The notes: generated by a model from the sequence alone, not told the origin. A stretch of 64,000 bases of DNA from Epiperipatus broadwayi (GCA_028023455.1 JAQFVV010000022.1:7891100-7955099), one strand, 5' to 3'. Positions 1 to 16,699 are shown, counted from the stretch's first letter. Made by a program: numbers and translations.

Positions 1-2900
1 GTTTAATACATTTTCAGTACTGAGAACCATAACCATATCTTTTCTTACTAAACTTCAAAGACTGCTTTATAACACCTGTTACTAATATTTGAAAATGCCT
101 TTAAGGTGAACAGATTCAATTTTTTGTTAATAATGTAATTGTTATCAGTGATATACCACACCTCTTTTAGTTTCCATTGTTTCACTCTAAGTAGACCAGA
201 TTGACTTTTTGTGGATCAAAATAGTGTCTTTACTTTTTATCATAGTTTAAGAATGTAGATATATGTAATGGATTATCCTTGACTATCCTGGATAAATATT
301 TATGCTGCCCTATTTTAGCTGTTATGTTGGTTTGGAATTCACAATAATATATTGCAGAACAGCCTGGGCCATTGCATTGTATGGCATAAATAATTTGTAG
401 TAATTCTGCTTTTTGATTTTATCTTTAGCGTCATTAATTGATCTGTTTAGATTAGTTGGCATCCTAAAGCCAATATTGAAATTTGAGTTACATATATTCA
501 TTATTTTAGTTTCAAAATGTGGAACATATTGGAAGAAGTAAATTAAGGCATTTTTGATAATATTAAAAAAGGTTATAAAAGCTGTCTTTGAAGTTTAGTG
601 AAAATAGCGATGATTACGGTACTTGGCAGCGAAAATTCTTTATACTAAATAAAATTGGGAGAATTTCTTATTTTATATATCATAAAGCATATTTATATAT
701 GCATCATCAAAGTTTATTATGTTTATATTAATGAAGGTTTTCATAATTATTATCTTTATATAAATGGATGGAAGAATATAGAAAGATGTGGACATTTTTT
801 TTACTCTAAAAAGTTATTGAAAATGGTATCTAGAGGACAATTCAAGTATCAATTAATAGCATCCGGGTAATCCTCATCAGACAGAAAAGCTAAATAAATT
901 GATAAGTAGATAGATAATTAAACAAATAATAAGAATGAACTCATGATTATGAATGATATAATCAGGAGTCTGTGGCATTGTGTTAAATTAACTTCATCTT
1001 AATTAAGTAAAGATTAATACAATCTTTAAATAGTCCATTGGGGCAAAAATTATCAAACAGTTCCCTCATAGAGAATCAATCAGTGAAGAAAAACTGTCAT
1101 TAGATTTAATTGTCAGAGGAAAGAGTTTGAGTAGTTTTTTTAATCCTTGTTTTATTTTCTAGCCAAGAAAAGACAAATACCAGTTAGCTGATCAATATTA
1201 AACGATTAGGTGGATTGGATTTGTGATGATTATTGGGGGGGGGGGAGGGCTTCGCTTGATTAAAACAAAAGTTTTATCAGCCCAAACCTAGTTTGTAAGT
1301 TATGCGGGACTTATTACGACAAAATATGTTGTTTTTTAATACTATATATTAGATAAATTATTTTCATCAAATTAATGAATAAATATTTTTTAAACCGCTC
1401 ACTTACACTTCAAGATTCAAATATACGTTAAAAACGTAATATGTTCTTTGCCAAACTTTTAAACCACTATGAATTTTTTTTATTTCTCTCCGTATTCCTA
1501 TCAGCACCCACATTCTCAAAAATCTGTGTACTTGCTATTTGCGTATGAGTTTTTTCTAACGCCCTGCGTGGTTTGGTATAGTGATAAAATGGCGATTCTA
1601 TAACTAAAGGTATTTGGATCGCTGCTGCTTTCTCACTTTCTATTCTCGAACTTTTTATGAACCTCTTGAGCAATTATTATTATTATTCGGATTTTGCGTT
1701 GGAATATTTAGATTTTTATTATATATATAAAACTATATTTTATTGTATTTCAATTTCTTATGAAGAAAGATTTTTATTCTTTTTATTATTACGATCACTC
1801 ATGTGTTTTGTTGATATTATATCAATCTGGAGATGCGAGCTTAACTTTTCATGCATTGTTGCTTTAAGGATACTGGCAATTTATTTTCCAGTAATTAGTT
1901 TTGATATAGGATTGAGAAGCAGGAAGCACTGGGTGAATATAGAGGAGAAATCTAATTCCAAGTATTAAAGTTACCCTAGTGAGGGTGCTCTCGGATTGGT
2001 TAATGCATTTAACAAGCCATTGTACTGAAAACATTGACAGTTTATAAAAACATAACTTCATTTTAATCAATATCTATGCAATTTATCTTAAGACATTATA
2101 AAGATACTGAGACGTGTGTGCGCACATATAGAAATGAAAAGTAAGACAGCATTCCAATAACCCACTTCGGAACAAAAGTCATTTTAAGAGCTGTTTTTAA
2201 AGAAATAATAAAGAATAATAATATTACACATGATAGATGCAAAGTAATGAGGTTTGGAAAAGTAAGCTAAATACACATTTACCAAAAAAATTATAAGACT
2301 GACTGGAACCTAAAAAGATTCAATTTTAACTTCGCCTAGATTCAAATTCAGGTTGTATATATACGGCAGGTAAGCATGCTATCATACCATGAAACCTATA
2401 TATTTAAACAAAAGTAAAGAGACTTGACCCATTCTTTTATTATTTGATTAACTAATAAACAGTTCTCGCATAGTCACATTAGCTCCCCCCCTCCCAAAAT
2501 GAATGAGATGACATTAAAATTTATTATTCATAACTGTAAAAAATTTCTTATGCTATTTAATAAGACTTTTAATAAACTGTCAAGAATCTGATCAAAAATT
2601 TATCACATGTAGATAGAACTTCTATATAGTTTTCCCATGACTTGTTTTAAATTAATTTTTAACCATAAAAGCCTTTGTTATAATCCTGATCCACTGACAT
2701 GCAGTATATTTAAGTTTTTTTGTGTGTCTGGAGGTAGGTTAAGTCTAATCATTATAAAGGATGTTCTGCCATTATTTGTTCTCCTGCTTAACAAAATTCA
2801 TTCTTAATACCACCATTTAATTCAAAGAGTTATTTATCATTTATATTAGTCCAAGTGCTCAAACTTTTTGTGAAATCTGAGCAATAACCAATAAATTATT
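1..2900. other. AT-rich DNA, no gene recognised
   Basis: No long open frame or conserved motif was found on either strand. The longest open frames (about 70-100 codons) are at the length expected by chance at this base composition. A run of G residues interrupted once lies near 1236-1252, and a C-rich run lies near 2484-2494. The block around 1480-1660 is less AT-rich than its surroundings and could be an old mobile-element remnant, but I cannot identify it. Confidence 0.5.
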
Positions 2901-2928
2901 CATTTATATTACTGAATGATTAAAAAAT

Positions 2929-3050
2929 AATCAAATGATTTATTGCTTTGAGCGTTAATAAGAAGTTTGAGCAACAGAAGTAATTGGACTAAGACACAGT
3001 TCAATAATTTTGATTTCCAGGGTCCACCACTCTACCACTGCAATAACCCA
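2929..3050 (-). repeat. SINE-like remnant, family S1 copy a
   Basis: On the minus strand the 5' part reads GTGGTAGAGTGGTGGACC, which resembles a pol III A-box region of a tRNA-derived SINE. The 3' part ends in AATCATTTGATTATT. The same layout recurs near 48.2 kb and 49.5 kb, and more weakly near 49.65 kb and 23.7 kb. Membership rests on eye alignment only; a tRNA origin is inferred. Confidence 0.5.
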
Positions 3051-3271
3051 ACCCACCCAAGACATTTCTGAGTGATTCAATTAATCAATAGTATTCTGTC
3101 CTATGGATAGATCCAGAAAGCAGTCACATCATAACTTCATCTACTTCTTCTGTTCTCTTCTTTGTCCAACTCTTCAATTTCACATATATTTCACCATCTC
3201 TTATATCATTCAGTAAGGTCATTTTTTTTCATTCTTTCTTCTTGTTTCCACTCACAATTTTCTCTAAACTA

Positions 3272-6862
<3,591 letters not shown>

Positions 6863-6993
6863 GTTTCAAAGAAAAGAACTTTATTGATAACCATAGAGTT
6901 ACATTTGCTATAAGACACTTCGTATACATATATTTACATTGCTAGTGAGTAAACCAAGTTTAAGTTGGTATCTGTGATGTACAAAAAAGGAAC

Positions 6994-7327
6994 TTAACTT
7001 AGGAGGGAAAGATATTTAAACATTGTTAGGGGGGTGAAAATACATATGTATACGTTACATTTATGAGTGCTGCTTGCTGTAATCATAGTTCTCCAAAGTC
7101 TTGGGTTATCATTGTTCAATTTGCAAAACTTCAACTTTGATGTATATTGCCATGCTGGGTTTAGTTTGCTTTCCAGTATTTGAGGTCTGATTTTGTTGTT
7201 ACTGTCCTTTATATTAATATTATGCAATCAAAGACAACATTCTGTTTTTTTATTTGTAGATAATTGCCACATTTTTTTTTATATATATATTGGTTGAGGG
7301 CATAGATTTTGGTTATTGGGAGCCATC
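6994..7327 (-). other. 3' UTR of L1/Tx1-like element 1
   Basis: Non-coding part between the ORF2 stop and the 3' end of element 1. The 77-codon open frame in this stretch has no similarity to retroelement domains and is probably fortuitous. A second UTR segment continues to 6863, with AATAAA near 6882-6890 on the minus strand, usable as a polyadenylation signal. Confidence 0.6.
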
Positions 7328-10300
7328 TTAGAGGTTTGATTGTTGTGTTATCAGTGACCAGGTTGCTGCATAGATGTCTGGATGTGCAATTTTATTGTCT
7401 CTGGCTCGTAGTTTTGCCAGTTTGATATTGAAAGTTGATGGATGTCGCCTTGTGTTGTTACCTAGAGTGAATGTGCATCTAGTGCACCAGTATGCATAAA
7501 GCATAAAAGTGGCTGCACGGACTGATGGAATAGAGCCTTTGCAATATGAATTAATGATTGTTTGAAGGGTTGTGTTAGATTGTCTATATGCTCCTATCAT
7601 AATAACTCGAATTCTGTCTAGTGCCGGACAAAGATAGAATAGATGTTCCTGTGTTTCTTCAGCCCTGTGACACAGGGGACAAAAAGGATCAATGTTAGTG
7701 TATAGTCTCCGATATCTCAGAAAATATGTCGTGGGCAGTGCTTGTAGGTTTAGTCTCAGCAAAAAATCAAAATACTTTGGCTCCAGTGACCATTTTTTAA
7801 ACTTACGGAGTAATTGTAGATTATTGATTTTCAGCATTGTCAGATTGGTGTCATGGGTTGGATTTGGATGGATTAATGAATAAATTTGCCAGTATGAATG
7901 CTTGTATATTGTCTGAAGAGATATCTGTGGAGCTGTGGTTTTTATATGATTGATCATTGATGCTAGTTGGTCATAAGCAGGGGGTGGTCTATCTGTTGGT
8001 GTTATTTGAAGTAGGCATTCAAGCATTGGAAAGTGTTTGACTGTGGATGTTATTAAGTTTGTGGCCTTCTGTAGATGGAAAATATAAATACTATGAAGTC
8101 CTAGTCCATTGTGAATAGGTGGTCTGGTAAGTTGTTTTGCAGATATTGACACAGTCTTCCTCTGCCACAAGAGCTTATTACAGAGAGAAGAGATTTTGTT
8201 AATAAAACCTTTAGAAAATGTGATAATGGGTGAGTAATAGGTGATTTTTGTTATGGCTAGCTGGTTAAATAGCTGGATCTTGGAGTATATTGAAAGATAT
8301 GCCTTTGAGAGAGAAGTAGTAATTCGCTCTGTTTCTTCTTTGAGTTTGTTCTGGATCTTGACCCTCATTGCACTTGCACTCATATAAAAGGGAAATCCCA
8401 AGAAAGCAGATGGCTTTCCCCCATACATGCCCGTGTACTGCTTTGCATTATAAAGAGACCAAACTGCCGTCTTATTTAGATTGACCCTGAGTTTGTGTGT
8501 AGCTGCAAATTCTTGTAGTATTGTATGCAAGGCTGGTAGGTGTTTTTTAGATGGGAGGAAGACAGTTATATCATCCATATAAGCGATACATGTTACCTGC
8601 TGAGATGTGTTTGGTATTTGGATGCCAATGAATGTTTGCTGGATTTTTATTAATAGAGGGTTGATGTAAAAGGTGAAAAGTAAAGCACTCAGGGGGGATC
8701 CTTGTGAGATTGATTGTGTTGGAGTAAAAGATTCAGAATTTTTGCCACTGAGTGTAATATGTATATCCCGATTTAACAACAAGTTGGTTATAACATATAA
8801 AATAGTGCGAGGTATTGCAGTGGCAGCCAACATTTTAATTAATATCTCGATTGCCACAGAATCAAAAGCTGATTCAATGTCTATTTGAACTGCAACTGGG
8901 CTGTATTTTTCCGGCCTCGCACCGATCCCAATACAGCTTTGAAAAGAAGTGCTGCCTGTCCTGTAGATGATTGCTTTCTTGCAAACTGATATGGTGAAAT
9001 CAATGGGAGCAGATATGATTCAATCCTGTCTTTAATGACTTTCTCAATGATCTTGATGGCTATTGGGCACATGGAGATAGGCCTAATATTATTAAGGGTG
9101 GTTATTGGAGCTGGTTTCTTATTAAATGGTACTATTGCAATTGGATAAAGATTTTCAATGTTGTATATTTTTTGTGAGAGATAGTTTGCAAGATTACATA
9201 ATACTTGATTAGTTGTATGGCTAAGGTGTTCGTACACAAATTTTGGTATGCCATGAGTGCCTGGATGACAGGCATTGGGCAGAGTGGCAAGCTTCAAAGC
9301 AAATTCATTAATGGTAAATGGTGTATTTGTTTCAGGTGATCCAAAATAATCGGGGGTGGGTTGAAGAGTTGATGTGTCTGAAGATTCTGTTTGAAATGCT
9401 TATAAATAGGTTCAATCATGTTATGTGCTGCATGTATAGTTGTTCCAATTTGAAGTGCCATAGGTACTCTAATGGTGGAGGGAAAACCCATGGCCCATCT
9501 GATGTAGCCTCTAGTCCATGTATGTTGTTGACTGAGGCAGATTTTGCTTTTTTTTATCGCTAAATAGTCTTTAAGTGCTGCACATGTGCTGTTATATGCC
9601 TGGGTGAGCTTATATATATGCTGATATGTATTTTGAGTAGGTTTAGACATTGTTATCCTCTTGTGAAGTTCATCTGCCAGAGCTAATAGCCTGGAGGGTG
9701 GAGGTTTTTTTTGGTGACATGGTCAATATTGAATGAAAGTATATTTATGTATGCCTGATATCTCTGCACAGCACTTAGTTGTAGTCCTGCAAGTTTATGG
9801 AGCATAATATATGTTTCAGAAAAAAGGGATTCTGGAGTGGATGCTGGTATTAGAATTCTCATTGTTTTCCCAAGTGGTAGTGTAGTTGGCTGAATTTCAG
9901 TTAGATCAAGTGTTGCAGTTTGAGCAGAGTGATCTGAGAATGGGGATGGATTGAGCTTGAGGCTGAAGTAATGATGCAGCATTGGTGAATAGAAGCAAAG
10001 GTCAATTAAAGATGTGTGTCGGTTATTATGGAATGTTACTGTGTTTGGTGGTAAAAAACCTTCAGCACTCATGAGTGGTATTGCAATTTGATGCAGCCAT
10101 TTTGAGATGAAATCTGTGTACTTCATGTTAAAATCTCCCATGATGATAGTTGGGTAAGGAGTTGATGCTAGCAGTGAATTGATGGTGAGTATTATGTTTG
10201 ATATGATGACGTTTCCAGGTGGGATGTAGGTGAAAACTATGTTGAGAGTGTTTGCATGGTGATGAAATGTAGCTATCAACAAGTTTGCATCGATATATAT

Positions 10301-10561
10301 GATTCTGAATGATGTGAATGGGCAAGCTGGGGTTATTAGTAGGCCAGTTCCACCCGCAGGTGATGACATGTCCCTGGAGCATGCAAAGAAGCCTTCAGTG
10401 CGAAGATGCACTGTTGGGTCAATCTGTGATCCACTATATATTTTTGTTTCCAGAAGTCCCAATATATGTGTCTGTGTGATTTTGGTCCATTCTCTAAGTT
10501 GATGCAGTTTGTTTGCCGAGTTCAAACCCCGCACATTAAAAGCTGTTATTTTGACTTTCAT
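7328..10561 (-). pseudogene. ORF2 of L1/Tx1-like element 1: APE endonuclease + reverse transcriptase + Cys motif, frameshifted
   Basis: The ORF begins at ATG 10561 (MKVKITAFNVRGLNS), the usual start of an L1/Tx1-type endonuclease. LLETKI (catalytic Glu region), IIMGDFNM and PFSDHSAQ follow. The RT shows HPGTHGIPKF, NIRPISMCPIAIKIIEKVIK, DIESAFDSV, SQGSPLSALLF and AYMDDITVF. The last carries YMDD where non-LTR elements normally have YADD/FADD. The C-terminus has CPLCHRAEETQEHLFYLC, a CCHC-like motif typical of these RTs. The product falls in four frames: 10561-9683, 9650-9294, 9297-8881 and 8857-7328. The breaks map to an A8 run (about 9705), a C5 run (about 9350) and an A5 run (about 8914), where the adjacent frame continues the conserved sequence. 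It is non-functional as read, unless these are sequencing indels. Confidence 0.88.
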
Positions 10562-10656
10562 TATGGTTGTATTTTGGGATTGTTCACATTTCAAAATATG
10601 TTAGTGACTGGTTTTCATTGTATGAGCTGTACATTGTTGGAGTTTTAATTGGTTGG

Positions 10657-12385
10657 TTAGATAGAAGTGATGTCCATTGGTGACCAGTCATCCGTTTGAA
10701 TTCTGGTTAATGATGATGCGGTGTTGTACTCTTCTGTTTGTGAGTTGTTGTCCTCTTCTGTTTTTGGTTTTTTATTGTTTTTGCTTCTTTTTGGGCGACC
10801 TGGCCCTTTTTTTTCTATTGTATTTACTTCAACTTGTGGAAGGCATGGCATGATTGCTTCCATGATATATGTTGATGTGTTATTTTTTATTGTGTGTGTG
10901 ATGTTTGTTCTATTGGTACTTTGTGTTTCACTGTAATTGCTTTGTGATATTTCAGTTGGGTTAATATTTGAATCATTCGTGCATTGTATGTTTTGACAGT
11001 TGCTTGTGTTATTTTGAATTGCTTGTGTGACATTTGGATTTAAGTGCTGCATTCTGTTTGGTTCATTTATACTGTTGTCTTGGTTTTTTGTAGTTTGATC
11101 TTCTTTAGATGAAGAAGTTGTTTGCATCTGGTTATTCATATCTGAATTTATCTTGACTATGTTAGTGTGGCTGATATCTTCCGTTTGTGTGTGGTTGAGC
11201 TGATTATTTGTTTGCTGTGATTGTAGACTCTTTCTGTTATCACATTGTTTTTCAGATGGTCGCTGTTTAGTTCATCTGTGTTTTTATTTTCCTCATTGGA
11301 ATTTTGATTAATGAGAGGGAGTGAGAGTGTTTCTTCAGGTGGAGAAGTTGTTTGCATATTGTTGTACATATTTGGATTTATGCTATCATTATATATATGG
11401 TTGCTGTCTTCAGTATGTGTTTGGATGGCCACTCCATTTGTTTTTTGCGATTGTGGATTCTTTTTGGTGTCACATTGCGTTGCCAAGTGGCCTCGCTTCC
11501 CGCATGTGTAGCATATGGGTTTAAGCCCTCTTATGAAGAGGCTCAGCATGGCTTCCTGATCTGCAAATTGTGTAGGAATATTGTTTGGATCTATTTCTGG
11601 ATGCAATCTCAGCTTGAAGTCAAAGCTATTGCTGTATACAAGCACTGGCGTATCTTTCAGATAAATTGGGTTGAATGCTGTGACTTTTCCAAATGGCTGC
11701 ATCATTTTCTGAAAGATTTTGATGTCATATCCAAGGTATGCATTCTTGATTATGCCAGTAATCTGGTTATGTTGATCTGGATCTACTGCAATGAGTGCAT
11801 AGTTGCCTAAAGTTTTAATGGTGGTTTGAAACCGGGTTTTTTGGCTTTCTTGGTAAAATTCGAGGATTAAATACCGTGAGTTAGGATGGTCAGCAATCCT
11901 TAGTATGCTATCCCAAAGTCCGTGTAGTGTTATTGCTTCATAAAGTAAATTTCTAGGAAATTTATATAGCGATAAATTTGCATCTGTAGCTGATAATATT
12001 ATTGAACGAGGAGAAAAAAATCTTTTGAAAGACGTATGAAGGCCACGTGGGATCGTATTATTAAACTGTTCACATATTATTTTCAAATCCTCATTATTCC
12101 ACTGGGCGGTAGGGGGGCATTGATTTTCTTGCGTTTGTATATCTAGCTGCAAAATATCATTAGTATTTATTTTTCGGAAGCGATGGAAAACTTTATTTTT
12201 TTCTAAAATTGGAACTTGATTGTGTTCTTTTTGTTGTAAATTATTTTTTTCCTACACGAGAAATTATTTTCCTGTAAATTATTTTTAGCTACGTTGGCAT
12301 ATGTTTTTGCTTCACCTGTAATTTGCATAGGCTTGGATAGCATATTGGCGCCGTTCTCCTGGTCATATGACCGGGGTGTCGCCAT
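10657..12385 (-). pseudogene. ORF1 (gag-like RNA-binding protein) of L1/Tx1-like element 1, CCHC knuckle and AT-hook, frameshifted
   Basis: ORF1 proteins coat element RNA and support target-primed reverse transcription. The likely start is ATG 12385 (MATPRSYDQ, context ACAATGG). The protein runs in three frames: 12385-12203, then about 12243-11157, then about 11280-10657. The first shift lies at an A7 run near 12243. The middle part carries the zinc knuckle CYTCGKRGHLATQC (CX2CX4HX4C). The Asn/Thr/Gln-rich C-terminal part contains GPGRPKRSKNNKK near 10782-10812, a canonical AT-hook core. Two diverged direct repeats of about 155 bp (11333-11487 and 11102-11255) encode paired QTHTED...MQTTS segments, an internal duplication. 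The second frameshift lies within the second repeat unit. Confidence 0.82.
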
Positions 12386-12608
12386 TGTAATGCTTTTTAC
12401 GTTGAGCAACGAATATTATTTTTAACAAAACAATTCATAAAAATATCTATTTAGTTAAAATACAAATTAATTTGGATTGTCCAATACTTACTGTTCATAT
12501 ATATATAACTGCAAGTCAAAGATGTGTTGGTTTTAGTGTTTTCTTTGGTTAAACTCCTAAGATCTCTGTAAACAACGATCCGTTAAAATCATCATTTGCT
12601 GCGAGACT

Positions 12609-12618
12609 ATTATTATTA
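12609..12618. repeat. Short (ATT)3 remnant between two retrotransposons
   Basis: Three ATT units separate the 5' end of L1/Tx1-like element 1 from the truncated 5' end of CR1-like element B. This matches a contracted or split part of the same microsatellite. Alone it is too short to be significant; its position at both element ends is what matters. Confidence 0.7.
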
Positions 12619-12975
12619 TGTAACTTATTACAATCAGTGAGTAATAAGTTTTTTAAATATGTTTCTTTGGGAAATAAAACTGTTGTTCATCTTTCTTCTA
12701 GAAGACAATATAGAGATCTTAAATATCTTTATAAACTTGTTAATAAAATAGTTCTTTTATCTGACACAATTTCTACTGTTGTAATTAGATCTCATGTGCA
12801 TGGTACTCGGTCTGCTTCTGTTTGTTACATTAAAACTTGTCATTCCAATGTTCTTAGATTTTCTCCTTTATTTAGACTGCCATATTTATATAATCAGATT
12901 TGTAGTAATAATAATTACTTCAATTTAGATTATAATCAATTTTGTAATGTTATTAAATTTAAATGTCATATTTGA
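12619..12975 (+). pseudogene. C-terminal RT fragment of CR1-like element B
   Basis: An open C-terminal fragment of 118 codons beginning in frame at the truncation point. It contains FFKYVS, HLSSRRQYRDLKY and RFSPLFRLPYLYNQ, matching the last part of the element A protein in the same order. It has no RT catalytic residues and no proper start codon. This is a dead-on-arrival copy, not a gene. Confidence 0.9.
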
Positions 12976-13298
12976 TTGGTTTAACTTGATTTTGTTTATA
13001 TATATATACGTTAAATTGTTTTATTATTATTATTATTTTGTTATGTGCTTTATATTTATCCCTTTTATTTATTTGTTATTATTAATGTTTTAATAATAAT
13101 TGTTTATATGCTGATATTTAATTTTACTTTAGATTTTTAAATGTGTTAATTATCTTTTATTGAAATATGGCACATAATTATATTAATAATTTGTCATTTA
13201 AACTCATTTATGTATTTATATATTTGTTATGGTGCAATACTGTAATTGGCTTTATGCTGTAGTTTTGTACGGTAAATAAATGAATTGAATTGAATTGA
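12619..13298 (+). mobile_element. CR1/Jockey-group retrotransposon B, severely 5'-truncated, inside (ATT)n
   Basis: Similarity to element A begins immediately after the ATT units (TGTAACTTATTACA against TGTAACTTGTTGCA at 5866 of the window) and continues to the shared 3' end. The 3' UTR is about 320 bp, longer than in A, but ends with the same GTAATTGGCTTTATGCTGT block and GAATT repeats running into (ATT)~68. By eye the protein is only about 55-60% identical to A, so it is a different subfamily with the same target. Confidence 0.9.
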
Positions 13299-13560
<262 letters not shown>

Positions 13561-14880
13561 AATGAAGAATGAAAAATAGTTACTATCTTAACATAATTGA
13601 TTAATTGTTATTGCTAACATTTATAGATAAATTAAAACATTTTTTCTCAAACTTTCTTCATTGTTTTATCTCACTGTCTTTAGTCATTTAAACCAGAAAA
13701 AGGCCCAATCAGTGAGAAGTCCTTCATGACATCAATTATCTACCTGTACTAATTGCAACAATAAAATTGTGTAGTTCTTTTTTTGACCATTTTCATCTTA
13801 ATTATACACAGCTATTCTGATATTAATTTTTTTAAAACTGACTTTTTAGTTTTTATATTTTTCTCTATTTTTTTTCTTCCAGAATTATTATGGTCATAAT
13901 TATTTATATGCATCTGCTGTGCTGATTCTAGCATTTCAGTTTATAATATTAATCTTTAGTGAATCATTATACCAGAAGGTAAAAATATAATGTAAACAGT
14001 TATTAAGTAGCCTACAATAAAGATAAACTCCAACACTTCTTAAAAGAGATTTTAATTTAATGTAAACTGCCTTGATCACATAAGTCATTGATAATATTGC
14101 AAATTATTAAAGGATGCTTATTTATAAGGAATTAAACTATGAATTATTTATTACTGAAAGTATCCAATATAATGCCAATTTAGATAACAATATTAATTTA
14201 AAAGTAAGTATTAGAGAACATAAAATAATAGTACAATTTTAATTATAGATTCAGGTTATGGTTTTTCTTTATTGACACTCTACTTATAAGGTTCAGTAAA
14301 ATCCCTCTTGATATTTTATAGGTGTATCAAATAACTAATTAAAAAATCAATGATTATCCTGAGATCTCCTTAGTATAAAATTATTATTATGATTATTGCT
14401 AATCACAATCCTATGAAATAATAAGAATAAAAGCTCTACATACAATAAAATGATAATATAATTTATTAATTAGTTTAATTAAAATTTAATAATTGTATAT
14501 GTTTTATTATATTTATTTAAACATTATTGTTAGTCATGGAAGTATTGGGATACTCAATAAGGAGGAGTATCTTGCTTTTCTCATGCCATTGAATAAATAC
14601 TTTTGTATTTGTTTAAGGTTAAGGAGTATGTAATCTGTTAATAGGATAAGATGAGTTTCACAAGTGTTATGATTATTTACATCTTATTTAGAAATATTTA
14701 ATAGTGTTAAAGTGGACATGGATAAAATAATAGTATTACCTAATCACAATTGTGATAATTGATTAAATATAGTTGAAAAAATTGTAAGTCTATTAAATGG
14801 TACCTAGACAAAGTCCTAGTATAACCTAATGGAGGGACTTGGACAGGGCACAATATATATATATATGTAGTTTTTTTATA
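13561..14880. other. AT-rich DNA, no gene recognised
   Basis: No open frame or known motif above chance was seen. The segment is dominated by A/T with short ATT and AATA runs. It lies between the retrotransposon cluster and the first foldback-repeat remnant. Confidence 0.5.
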
Positions 14881-14889
14881 CATATATCT

Positions 14890-15165
14890 ATATTATCAAG
14901 CTCCTTTCAGCCATCCACTCTATCTCACACAACCGATACACATGATCACACACATGTGTAAAAGATAAATGATCTCCAATATATGCATTTTACACTGAAC
15001 CAGCAGTCATCAGTTGGTCCAAATCATCACCTCCCACACACATATATAATCAGTGCTCAGTTTATATTAAGATAGAAAATGTTTAAACTTTAATGGACAG
15101 GCCTCAATTCACTCACCCTCCATCTTCCAGTCACCCACACCATTTAAAATCTGATAAATAATTTC
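14890..15165 (+). repeat. Diverged half-copy of foldback family F1
   Basis: Contains, in order, CCACTCTATCTCACACAACC, GATACACATGATCACACA, CATCAGTTGGTCCA, CAGTGCTCAG and ACTTTAATGGACAGGC. The same blocks in the same order form the arms of the large palindrome at 16.70-17.70 kb. Only one arm is evident here. Confidence 0.65.
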
Positions 15166-15542
15166 AGGCCAAAAACATTATTCATTTATATGTTTTTTTC
15201 CACATATAGAGCTTTTTTTATTTTTTCTATTTTATTTGAATAAAACATATGAATTTCATAAAATATAATGTCCCATGTCTTTGTATGTATTGTAAATGAT
15301 TTTTTTGTTATATTTATGTTGTTTTGATCTTGATTTAACTGAATTCTTTGTTTCTTCCATGTGTGCATTTTTTATATTTTCTTAATTAAATTTTTCTCAT
15401 TTTATTTCACAAATTTTGTTCAAAATATCTTTATTTTTTATTTTATATAATATTTAGTATTCATTATATTTAGCATATTGTTTTTTTTTTGAATTAACTA
15501 TTCATATGTTTAATTTATTTATATTATTCTTATTATGTAAAT

Positions 15543-15797
15543 AGAGGAATTTGAACTCAGGATTTTTCAGTCTATTCATCCTCCACTATATCTCAAGCAA
15601 CTGATATACATGGTAACACTCATGCAAAAAAGATACATGATTCCTAATATATGCATTTCATCCAGAATCAGTACTCATCAGTTGGCCAGATTACAATTTC
15701 CCACACATATGTACAATCAGTGCTAGATTTTTTGCATGTAGTCATGTGTATCAGTTGGAGGATGAATAGACTTCATAATCCTGAATTCAAATTCCTT
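15543..15797. mobile_element. Palindromic MITE-like element, about 250 bp
   Basis: The left end (AGAGGAATTTGAACTCAGG) and the right end (reverse complement AAAGGAATTTGAATTCAGG) form inverted repeats. The match continues inward through TCTATTCATCCTCCA and the GATACAYATG block. The interior (CATCAGTTGGCCAGATTAC) resembles family F1. There is no coding capacity; it is probably mobilised by an unidentified transposase. Confidence 0.7.
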
Positions 15798-16699
15798 TAT
15801 TTTTATATATAAAAAATATTCAGTATAAGCAAATTTCATACTGCCGTAGACTTATTTTATTAATAATTTTATTTATGTTTTTTTATTTTTGATTATTTGT
15901 TTTTATATCAATGTATTAAATATTTTAACTTTGTTATTATTGATAATTATTAGACTTTTTTCTATTTTTTTTAAAAAATAGTGTTTATTATTGTTATTAT
16001 CATCATCATCATCATCATCATTATTATTATTATTATTAGCAGCAGCAACAGCATCTTCTTTATAAAATATTTAAATATTACTTAATTGCTCTAAATATTT
16101 TTGAATTTAAGCTATTTAATTTATATTTTATATCTGTAGGTGAAAACCAATTTGTGGTTCTGTTTTTACAGTAACACAAATTAGTATTCAAATACAGATA
16201 TGAAAAATTAACTAAATAGTTTAAACTAACTTATTGTTCAATAAAGTTTTATAATGAAGAATTGAAAAATAAAAGAAGAATTTAAAACTAACAATTACCT
16301 AATAAAAACAATAGAAATACTATTTAAAAAAGTAAGGGGAAAGTATAAAAAATAACAATAACAAAAATTAAAAATTAAATAAATAAATACGTAGATATAC
16401 AAACAAATGATGAAAAATGGCAAATAGAATAAATAATATTAAATAAATAAATGAAAATCATAGAAATAATACAAACATATTAAGCTTACAAATAGTTAAT
16501 AAAAAATAAATTCTTCATAGGAATATTGAATAATAAAAACAAAACAACAAGATTTTTAATGAAATGTACAAAATAAAGTGTAAAAAATGTGGGCAAATAA
16601 CATAATAAATATATACATAGTAGAAATAAAGAATTCAATTAAAACAAAATTAAAATAACATATGACATAAAATTGTTTATTAATATATTTACAAAAACA

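Larger units (their letters stand above)
6863..12608 (-). mobile_element. L1/Tx1-like non-LTR retrotransposon 1, near full length, inside (ATT)n
   Basis: Read on the minus strand there is about 220 bp of 5' UTR, an ORF1 with a CCHC knuckle, an ORF2 with APE endonuclease and RT, then a 3' UTR of about 465 bp. The 3' end is AATAAAGTTCTTTTCTTTG followed by AAAC and then (AAT)n on the element strand. Its 5' end lies at ACTATTATT near 12608. Both ends therefore touch the ATT repeat, and no other target-site duplication is visible. A related element lies at 30.4-36.6 kb. Both ORFs carry frameshifts, mostly at homopolymers. Group assignment rests on the endonuclease NVRGLN motif, the RT layout and the C-terminal cysteine motif. 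Confidence 0.88.

Noticed and set aside
9318-11810. Plus-strand open frames of 66-152 codons
   Set aside because: They are shadows of ORF1/ORF2 of the minus-strand L1/Tx1-like element, which carries recognisable motifs.
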